This document shows, one piece after another, positions 24,129-29,861 of a stretch of DNA of 29,861 nt. Every line of letters begins with the position of its first letter. Position 1 is the stretch's first letter. Location: assembly GCA_023419175.1 (NCBI GenBank), contig JAEZYG010000088.1, forward strand, positions 1 through 29,861, read 5' to 3'. This DNA comes from Actinomycetes bacterium (GTDB lineage: Bacteria > Actinomycetota > Actinomycetes > Propionibacteriales > Propionibacteriaceae). The position numbers and the translations under genes were made by a program. The notes under the pieces were generated by a model. It did no database searches, was not told where the DNA came from, and saw only the letters and a program-made list of their open reading frames with translations.

Positions 24129-24157
24129 TTGTGATTCTTTTTAATAAATCTTAAGAT
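24129..24157 (+). promoter_or_regulatory. Sigma70-type promoter of the NlpC/P60 gene
   Basis: TTGTGA (24129-24134) and TAAGAT (24152-24157) are separated by exactly 17 bases, about 37 bases before the GTG start. The -10 lies in the palindrome ATCTTAAGAT; AATCTTAAGA also occurs at 24046-24055 next to the palindrome CCCCTAGGGG (24034-24043). The shared sequence may mark a regulator site within the 208-base divergent gap. No ydaO-type riboswitch was recognised. Confidence 0.55.
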
Positions 24158-24193
24158 CTCTCTCAGCATCCATCACCGATCAGGGAGAAAGTA

Positions 24194-25201
24194 GTGACAG
24201 CACGCCGAGCTTTGCTTGAGGATCAAGCAGACGAACTCGCTCAGTCATCCCTCGCAGCATTTCAGGTATCGCGTCCGCGTCGCGCCCTGATTGAAGACGA
24301 GAATCTCACCAATCGCTATACCGATGACATCGCCGCCGCGAGCGCCTTCACGATGGTTGAGTCCCCAGTTGACTTTGAACCCGAAGACGCCCTGGTCACC
24401 ACGACCCAAATTCCGCGCTTCACCGAGCGCGTCTCGGCTGCAAGCGAAAAGACCAAGACCCGTATTCGTCGTACCGCTGCCGCTTTGGCAACCGCCATCG
24501 CCGCTGGCACCCTGGTCGTATTACCCCATTCGGTCAACGCTGTAACCACTCAGCAAGTCGATCAGGCTTTGGCAGCGCACGATGAGACTAAGACCAATGA
24601 CAACGACGATATCGTCGCCCCAATGACGGGAGCGAATGCCGCTTTGAATGCAAAGCAGGACGAATTGTCCAAGACATTCGCAGACGATAGCGCACGCGAA
24701 GCTGCCGCCGCTGAAGAAGCCGCCCGCAAGGCTGAAGAAGAGGCGAAGAAAGCCGAAGAGGAACGCGCTCGTCAAGAAGCTCAAAACACACAGGCTCAAG
24801 CCCAAACTCAAGCATCGTCTGCTTCTCAACCTGTCATTGCCGCTCCCCCAGCTAGCGGCTCTGCAGGCGCCGCCGTCAGCTACGCCCTCGCTCAGGTGGG
24901 CAAACCCTATAACTGGGGAGCTGTCGGCCCCGATTCTTATGACTGCTCTGGGTTGGTACTCGCTTCCTACGCTTCCGCCGGCGTCTCCCTACCTCGGACG
25001 AGCTATGCGATGGCGACAGTCGGTTCCCCCGTCCCCCTTGACCAGATGCAACCAGGCGATATCATCATCGCCTATGGTGGCGGTCACGCAGCTATGTATA
25101 TCGGCAACGGACAGATCGTCCACGCCGCCGACTATGGCATTGGCGTCATCGTCTCCTCTCTCGATCCAGGATCGATCACTGCGGTTCGTCGAGTCGCCTG
25201 A
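24194..25201 (+). CDS. Secreted NlpC/P60-family peptidoglycan endopeptidase
   Basis: A 335-residue protein. Residues 1-92 are an unusually long cytoplasmic-type N-terminus with two RRAL motifs (4-7, 29-32) and a basic stretch (KTKTRIRR). A hydrophobic segment at about 94-117 ends in VNA, a likely signal-peptide site. A helical region at 118-205 is Ala/Glu/Lys-rich and probably coiled coil. A Ser/Ala/Pro linker is followed by the NlpC/P60 domain (225-335), with the catalytic cysteine in YDCSGL (C251), GGGHAAMYIG (H298) and VHAADYG (H310). It probably cleaves stem peptides during growth or separation. GTG 24194 has AGGGAG about 6 bases upstream. A promoter precedes it and a terminator follows. 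Confidence 0.93.
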   Translation: MTARRALLEDQADELAQSSLAAFQVSRPRRALIEDENLTNRYTDDIAAASAFTMVESPVDFEPEDALVTTTQIPRFTERVSAASEKTKTRIRRTAAALATAIAAGTLVVLPHSVNAVTTQQVDQALAAHDETKTNDNDDIVAPMTGANAALNAKQDELSKTFADDSAREAAAAEEAARKAEEEAKKAEEERARQEAQNTQAQAQTQASSASQPVIAAPPASGSAGAAVSYALAQVGKPYNWGAVGPDSYDCSGLVLASYASAGVSLPRTSYAMATVGSPVPLDQMQPGDIIIAYGGGHAAMYIGNGQIVHAADYGIGVIVSSLDPGSITAVRRVA

Positions 25202-25217
25202 GCGATATCATCGCGTT

Positions 25218-25251
25218 ACGGGGATGTGGATACATCCCCGTTTTACTTTTT
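25218..25251 (+). terminator. Rho-independent terminator after the NlpC/P60 gene
   Basis: A perfect 10-bp stem (ACGGGGATGT/ACATCCCCGT) with the loop GGAT is followed by TTTACTTTTT. It starts 17 bases after the stop codon. Confidence 0.9.
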
Positions 25252-25294
25252 AAGCGGTGCCATCACCTCGTCTCGGCGACTAAGAGACAGGCTT

Positions 25295-25300
25295 TATACT
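25295..25300 (+). promoter_or_regulatory. Possible -10 element of pgi, implying a leaderless transcript
   Basis: TATACT ends six bases before the pgi ATG at 25307, so transcription would start at or next to the start codon. No Shine-Dalgarno sequence is visible upstream of pgi, and no good -35 is seen at the expected distance. Leaderless genes are common in actinobacteria. Confidence 0.35.
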
Positions 25301-25306
25301 GTAGCC

Positions 25307-26983
25307 ATGCGTACTGTGGTTGATCTCACCTCTACTCCCGCCTGGCAGCGACTTCGTCACCTTCACGACGAGCTGAATGTCGATTTTCGCTCCTGGTTTG
25401 CCTCCGATCCCGACCGGGCTCAGCGTTTCACCTTCACAGCCGCTGATCTCCATGTCGATCTGTCGAAGAATTACTTGACCGATGAGGTACGCGATGCGCT
25501 GGTCGATTTGGCTCGCCAAGTAGGTCTTGAAGAATATCGTGAGGCGATGTTTAACGGTGAAAAGATCAACGTCACCGAGAACCGCTCCGTTCTCCACACC
25601 GCCTTGCGTCTGCCTAAAGAGGCAAGCCTTGAGGTGGACGGAGTAGATGTCGTTCCTGAGGTTCACAAGGTTCTAGACCGCATGTACTCTTTCGCCGAGA
25701 AAGTACGCTCTGGCACGTGGACGGGAATCACCGGCAAACCGATTACAACAATCGTCAATATCGGTATCGGTGGCTCCGATCTAGGACCTGTGATGGTTTA
25801 CGAGGCGCTCAAACCCTATTGCGCTCCCCATCTGGACTGCCGTTTTGTCAGCAATATCGATCCAAGCGATATTTTCGAAAAGACTCACGATCTTGATCCA
25901 GAAACCGTCTTGTTCATTGTCGCATCCAAGACTTTTACCACCTTGGAAACGATGACCAATGCCCGCATGGCGAAAAATTGGCTTCTCAACTCCCTTCAAT
26001 CCCATCACGGTCTTGAGCCGACCGACACCAGACGTCGAGAGGCGATTTCGAAGCATTTTGTCGCCGTCTCAACCAATTTGGAAGCTGTAGAAGATTTCGG
26101 CATCGACCCGCAAAACGCCTTTGGCTTCTGGGATTGGGTCGGCGGACGCTATTCGGTAGATTCCGCTGTCGGGCTATCGTGCATCATCGCTCTTGGCGAG
26201 AGGAATTGGAAACAATTCCTCGAAGGTTTCCACCGTCTAGATATGCATTTCCGCTCCACTCCTTTGGAGAGCAATATTCCTGTCCTCATGGGCTTGTTGA
26301 ACGTGTGGTACAACGGATTTTTCAATGCTCAATCCCATGCGGTCTTGCCCTACGCCCAATATCTGCACCGCTTCCCCGCCTATCTGCAACAGCTCACCAT
26401 GGAGTCGAATGGGAAGCGCACTCGCTGGGATGGCACCGATGTGACCACCACGACTGGAGAGATCTTCTGGGGAGAACCGGGGACGAACGGTCAGCACGCT
26501 TTCTATCAGCTCATCCATCAGGGGACGAAGGTCATTCCCGCCGATTTCATCGCTGTGGTGAATCCCGCTCGCGCTCTGCGCGAAGGGGGGAAGGATGTCC
26601 ACGCTCTCTTCTTATCGAATTTCTTCGCCCAAACCGCGGCTTTGGCTTTTGGTAAGACAGCCGATGAAGTTCGTTTGGAAGGAACAAGCGATGAGGCCTT
26701 GGTCAATGCCCGCACTTTCCCAGGGAATAAGCCCACGACCTCAATCATGGCTCCAGAGCTCAGCCCCTCTGTCCTCGGACAGCTCATCGCTCTCTATGAG
26801 CACATCACATTCACCGAGGGCGTTCTTTGGGGCCTCAATTCCTTCGATCAATGGGGGGTGGAATTGGGTAAGAAACTCGCCCTCCAAATCGCTCCCGCCG
26901 TCGAGGGAGATGACGATGCTCTCAACGACCAAGATCCGTCCACTCGGTCGCTGATCTCCTATTATCGTCAGCACCGTTACTGA
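25307..26983 (+). CDS. pgi: Glucose-6-phosphate isomerase
   Basis: A 558-residue cytoplasmic enzyme of glycolysis and gluconeogenesis that interconverts glucose 6-phosphate and fructose 6-phosphate. It shows NIGIGGSDLGP, VASKTFTTLETM, the signature FWDWVGGRYSVDSAVGLS, QQLTMESNGK with the catalytic glutamate, GTNGQHAFYQLIHQGTKVIP with the catalytic histidine, and the second signature NSFDQWGVELGKKLA. Start MRTVVDLTSTP fits the family; the longer frame begins in the terminator region. It stands alone between two terminators. Confidence 0.98.
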   Translation: MRTVVDLTSTPAWQRLRHLHDELNVDFRSWFASDPDRAQRFTFTAADLHVDLSKNYLTDEVRDALVDLARQVGLEEYREAMFNGEKINVTENRSVLHTALRLPKEASLEVDGVDVVPEVHKVLDRMYSFAEKVRSGTWTGITGKPITTIVNIGIGGSDLGPVMVYEALKPYCAPHLDCRFVSNIDPSDIFEKTHDLDPETVLFIVASKTFTTLETMTNARMAKNWLLNSLQSHHGLEPTDTRRREAISKHFVAVSTNLEAVEDFGIDPQNAFGFWDWVGGRYSVDSAVGLSCIIALGERNWKQFLEGFHRLDMHFRSTPLESNIPVLMGLLNVWYNGFFNAQSHAVLPYAQYLHRFPAYLQQLTMESNGKRTRWDGTDVTTTTGEIFWGEPGTNGQHAFYQLIHQGTKVIPADFIAVVNPARALREGGKDVHALFLSNFFAQTAALAFGKTADEVRLEGTSDEALVNARTFPGNKPTTSIMAPELSPSVLGQLIALYEHITFTEGVLWGLNSFDQWGVELGKKLALQIAPAVEGDDDALNDQDPSTRSLISYYRQHRY

Positions 26984-27024
26984 GGGTAGGAGGACTCCCA
27001 ACTTTTCAACTAAAACTCTTTTTC

Positions 27025-27066
27025 ATTAAGGCAACCTTCTTTTTACAAGGTTGCCTTAATTGTTTT
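27025..27066. terminator. Terminator hairpin after pgi
   Basis: A perfect 14-bp stem (ATTAAGGCAACCTT and its complement at 27047-27060) with an 8-base loop is followed by TGTTTT. A/T-rich flanks on both sides allow termination in either direction. It starts about 40 bases after the pgi stop. Confidence 0.85.
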
Positions 27067-27118
27067 CACATCTAAAAAAAATACATCGCTTTCCCCGCTC
27101 TCTTGCGTCCCAGCAGTA

Positions 27119-27137
27119 TCGCATCATACGAATGCGA
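27119..27137. promoter_or_regulatory. Inverted repeat upstream of the adhesin gene
   Basis: TCGCAT and ATGCGA are exact inverted repeats separated by 7 bases, 64 bases before the adhesin start. This would suit an operator. No convincing promoter hexamers were recognised; a TTGACA at 27174-27179 is too close to the start codon to serve as the -35. Confidence 0.25.
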
Positions 27138-27200
27138 ATCTGAATCATTTGATGAGGAGACGCTTTCACTTCTTGACACCTCTAGCGAGAAAGGAATGCC

Positions 27201-29861
27201 ATGAGAACAGGTCTCGCCTATGCGCGATCGTCCTCCCGCTCCTTGTGCCTGGCAATCGCCATGCTCGTCTTTGCGGCTTTCTGTTCCCTCGGCACCTCGT
27301 TATTCTCGGCGCACTCCTATGCGGCCGAGGGAGACGAGATGAAAGCGAACGGCTCTGCTGCCACTTTGACCACTATTAACAGCGTCAATCTGCTCGATAG
27401 CGACGACCTAACACCCATTCGTGCCGTCACGTATTCAGGCCCGGATAATCACTACACATATACTCTGCAATACACCTTCACAGCACAAAATGGCGTTGCA
27501 GGTAAACAGATTGTTCTCAACGTTCCAGATTATTTCGCTGCTACTACCGATACGGAGGCTCCCCGAGATTTCACCGTCAATGGAGAAAAGAAAGGCACCT
27601 TCGTCATCACAGACGGCAAACCCGTTATCACCATTGACAATGATGTGACCAATCTCGACAACGGCGTTTTCAACCTGTCCGTATCGACTAATCCCCTAGC
27701 CTTGAAAGATAAGGTGGGAGATAAGATCACCGTTGGAGGCAAACAATACGACGTCATGGAGCACAAGGTTGGCTTCCTTCCAGCCAATAAAGAAGGCTCT
27801 GTGGGAGATGGTCTAGCCGATAACCAAATCTCGTGGATGATGGGGTTCAACCAGCAGAAGTTGACGAACATCACTGAGCCTGTCACCGTCACAGATACCG
27901 TCTTCCAGAAATTCAATGGGGCGACAATCACCTACGACGGTTTTGGGCAAGCTGATAACCCTCACGAACTCCAAGTCTGGGAACATATCAACGATGATTT
28001 CCAAGACAGCGGGCTGCGCATCACTTTGAATCCCGATAAGCAAGGATTCACCCACACCTTTACACCTGAGCAGCTCAACGGACATCAGCTCTTTGTCAAC
28101 TATGTCGTTACCGTTGACGGCCTCACCGATCCCGCCGATGCTTTGACGATGCCGAATAAGGTTTTCGTCCCCAAGACAGCCGATATGGACGAGGATCAAA
28201 ACCTTTTCGAGATGGTGGATAATTCTTCAGCTTCCGCCTCGTCATGGGGAACTTTTGAAGAGATTCATCATTTCTATGCCAGCGAAAGCGATCTGCAATC
28301 TGGCACGGAAGAAAGCGATAAGAAAATCGCTTCTCCAGAACCTGAATCCGCTCCTGATGGAGTGAAAATCTCATCATCTGCCCTAACCTCTGAGCAACTT
28401 CAGGGACGAGGATTGGGCAATTACAAGCTTGTTAAAGCCGATTCTGATTCCGATCCGAAGGTTGAGGTCGCTGCCGATAACGCCTCTGTTATCAACTCCA
28501 CTTTCCAAAACGGAAAGCATAAGCGCGTCCACTATTACTATGTGAATACCAAACCGGTTGAACAGCCTAAGAAGGGCACCTTCGTCGAGAACCACTACTA
28601 TTTCGAGTCGGACGAAGATCTCAATTCAGGTGACCTGACCAAGGCAGGTGACCCCACGACCAATCGCAGCGAAGGCACTTCAGATCAAGAATATGTCACC
28701 AAGCAGATCGAGAAGAGTGGCTACCACCTGGTCAAGGTCGAAGGCGGCAAGGAACATCCGGCTAAATTCGATCCAGCTGGAGCTGAGACGAAGGGCAATT
28801 ACGAGCCTGAAACCGAATTGTCAGTGAATTATTTCTATGTCAAGGACGCTCCTAAGACCGGCACCTTCACCGAAAAGCACTACTACTTCGATAGCGTAGA
28901 AGCCGCCGAGACCTGCGATGCCAACGCTGCAGCTTCCAAAGAGGAGAAGGAAGCCACTACTGGTACTGAGACGGACGAATACACCACCGCCAAGGTCGAC
29001 AAGGCTGGCTATATTCTCCACAAAGTGACTCCGTCCAGCGAAAAAGTCGCTCATAATACCAATGGAGATACGGCTACTGGACACTATGTCGCCGGTGAAG
29101 ATCTGTCTGTCACCTATTGCTATGTGAAAGAAGAACCCAAGAAGGGCACCTTTGTCGAAAAGCACTACTACTTCGACGATGAAGAGGCCTTGAAAGCCGA
29201 TCAGATCGAAAAAGCCGCTGACAAGACCGAAAAGGATCCCACCACCGGCACAGAATCCGATCAATACACCACCGCCAAAGCAGATAAGACTGGCTACCAT
29301 CTGGTCAAAGTCATCGGATCAACCGATCCCGAAGCTAAATTCTCCGAAACAGGAGAAGAAACCAAGGGCAATTATGTTGCCGATAAACAGGTCGTTGTCA
29401 CCTACTACTACCTCAAAGACACCCCCGAACCTTCAGCCGAAGAGAAGAAGGGCACCTTCGTCGAGAATCACTACTACTTTGATTCTCAGGAAGATTTGGA
29501 TGCCAAGAAGGTCGATTCTCTAGATGAATCCCATAAGGTTCGTAAGAATGCTGAAGGATCTGAATCCGAGCAGTACACCACCGCCAAGATCGATAAGGAC
29601 GGCTACGAGCTAGTCTTAGTCGAAGGTGGCAACCATCCTGCAACATTCGATAAGGGAGGCAAGGAGACCAAGGGTCATTTCGTTGCCGATACCGAATTGT
29701 CGGTCAACTACTATTACGTCAAGAAAGCAGACCCCAATCCCGAACCCCAGCCTCCAGCTGAGAAGAAGACCGGTACCTTCACCGAGAACCACTACTACTT
29801 CAACTCCAAGGACGATCTGGATTCTGCCGACGTGACGAAGGCTGTTTACTACGATGGCTCG
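27201..29861 (+). CDS. Large repeat-containing surface adhesin (partial, 3' end outside window)
   Basis: The first 887 codons, open to the window edge. Residues 1-41 are a long Sec signal (SRSLCLAIAMLVFAAF core) ending AHSYA. Residues of about 50-340 form a beta-rich adhesin-type region (YTYTLQYTFTAQNG, LADNQISWMMGFNQQ, VTVTDTVFQKFNGATITYDG, VNYVVTVDGL) reminiscent of the N-terminal ligand-binding region of collagen-binding or Sdr-type wall proteins. From residue 350 there are imperfect repeats of about 95-109 residues that resemble MucBP domains. AAGGA lies five bases before ATG 27201. A proline linker and sortase signal are expected beyond the window but not seen. Likely role: attachment to mucin or another host ligand (inference). 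The ligand is unknown. Confidence 0.85.
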   Translation, partial: MRTGLAYARSSSRSLCLAIAMLVFAAFCSLGTSLFSAHSYAAEGDEMKANGSAATLTTINSVNLLDSDDLTPIRAVTYSGPDNHYTYTLQYTFTAQNGVAGKQIVLNVPDYFAATTDTEAPRDFTVNGEKKGTFVITDGKPVITIDNDVTNLDNGVFNLSVSTNPLALKDKVGDKITVGGKQYDVMEHKVGFLPANKEGSVGDGLADNQISWMMGFNQQKLTNITEPVTVTDTVFQKFNGATITYDGFGQADNPHELQVWEHINDDFQDSGLRITLNPDKQGFTHTFTPEQLNGHQLFVNYVVTVDGLTDPADALTMPNKVFVPKTADMDEDQNLFEMVDNSSASASSWGTFEEIHHFYASESDLQSGTEESDKKIASPEPESAPDGVKISSSALTSEQLQGRGLGNYKLVKADSDSDPKVEVAADNASVINSTFQNGKHKRVHYYYVNTKPVEQPKKGTFVENHYYFESDEDLNSGDLTKAGDPTTNRSEGTSDQEYVTKQIEKSGYHLVKVEGGKEHPAKFDPAGAETKGNYEPETELSVNYFYVKDAPKTGTFTEKHYYFDSVEAAETCDANAAASKEEKEATTGTETDEYTTAKVDKAGYILHKVTPSSEKVAHNTNGDTATGHYVAGEDLSVTYCYVKEEPKKGTFVEKHYYFDDEEALKADQIEKAADKTEKDPTTGTESDQYTTAKADKTGYHLVKVIGSTDPEAKFSETGEETKGNYVADKQVVVTYYYLKDTPEPSAEEKKGTFVENHYYFDSQEDLDAKKVDSLDESHKVRKNAEGSESEQYTTAKIDKDGYELVLVEGGNHPATFDKGGKETKGHFVADTELSVNYYYVKKADPNPEPQPPAEKKTGTFTENHYYFNSKDDLDSADVTKAVYYDGS
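28248..29861 (+). repeat. MucBP-like repeat array in the adhesin
   Basis: Units begin at 28248, 28575, 28860, 29145, 29451 and 29772 (residues 350, 459, 554, 649, 751 and 858); the last is cut by the window edge. Each starts KxGTF-x-E-x-HYYF, continues with an acidic variable insert, then QYTTAKxDKxGYxLVKV, a G/ETKGNY turn and a closing LSVNYYYVK strand. The first unit is the most divergent (GTFEEIHHFY). Spacings of 285 to 327 bases show that the units differ by insertions, so they are old repeats and not recent exact copies. Confidence 0.88.

Noticed and set aside
23986..24193. c-di-AMP (ydaO-type) riboswitch upstream of the NlpC/P60 gene
   Set aside because: Such elements precede wall-hydrolase genes in actinobacteria, but the promoter found leaves a leader of only about 30 bases and the conserved core was not recognised.
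28190..28230. Apparent frameshift or stop in the adhesin gene near an A-run
   Set aside because: It came from miscounting the A-run across a line break. With four A residues the frame stays open, and the antisense translation agrees.
28248..29861. CRISPR-like or short tandem DNA repeats at the right end
   Set aside because: The repetition is at protein level, with units of about 285-327 bases and much nucleotide divergence, inside one open frame.

Overview
The window looks like chromosomal DNA of an actinomycete of moderate G+C content (about half by eye; not computed). The lineage evidence is a WhiB-family iron-sulphur regulator, NlpC/P60 and LAS-type cell-wall hydrolases with long basic N-terminal regions, frequent GTG starts and a CCA-encoding tRNA-Pro. 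A Gram-positive, host-associated Actinomycetales/Actinomycetaceae-type organism is the best guess. The species cannot be read from the sequence.

Positions 14077 down to 1 (minus strand) hold one long, tightly packed ethanolamine-utilisation (eut) bacterial microcompartment (BMC) operon. The order is eutH, eutN, eutA, eutB, eutC, eutL, eutE, eutM, eutQ, eutT, eutJ, a second tandem-BMC shell gene, a small unrecognised gene, a full-length pta and a zinc alcohol dehydrogenase that runs off the left edge. Many junctions are ATGA or TGATG overlaps. EutH would bring in ethanolamine. EutBC (adenosyl-B12 lyase, reactivated by EutA and supplied with cofactor by EutT) makes acetaldehyde and ammonia inside the shell (EutM hexamers, EutL-type trimers, EutN pentamers). 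EutE converts acetaldehyde to acetyl-CoA, Pta makes acetyl phosphate, EutQ may make ATP and acetate, and the alcohol dehydrogenase recycles NADH. No eutS, eutP, eutK, eutR, eutV or eutW is present in the window. The 284-base leader before eutH has several hairpins and T-tracts.

Positions 14362-20428 (minus) hold whiB, a secreted LAS/M15-like peptidase, a degenerate KDPG-aldolase-like protein, an OPT-family transporter and a Tat-exported five-bladed-propeller glycosidase-like protein that ends in a truncated LPxTG sorting signal. Positions 20429-20859 hold a gene-poor stretch, a near-perfect terminator palindrome and tRNA-Pro(CGG).

Positions 20918-23985 (minus) encode a class A penicillin-binding protein translationally coupled to a membrane-linked metallophosphoesterase. 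On the plus strand follow an NlpC/P60 endopeptidase with a good promoter and terminator, glucose-6-phosphate isomerase (possibly leaderless), and the first 887 codons of a large surface adhesin whose roughly 100-residue MucBP-like repeats continue past the right edge.

The observations most worth following are: (1) a 111-residue operon protein that looks like EutQ without its cupin domain, a candidate cargo adaptor; (2) an 80-residue in-frame, low-complexity extension before EutM with its own start, suggesting two EutM forms; (3) the LPQTG motif one residue before a stop codon; (4) a duplicated RRAL motif at the N-termini of two cell-wall hydrolases.
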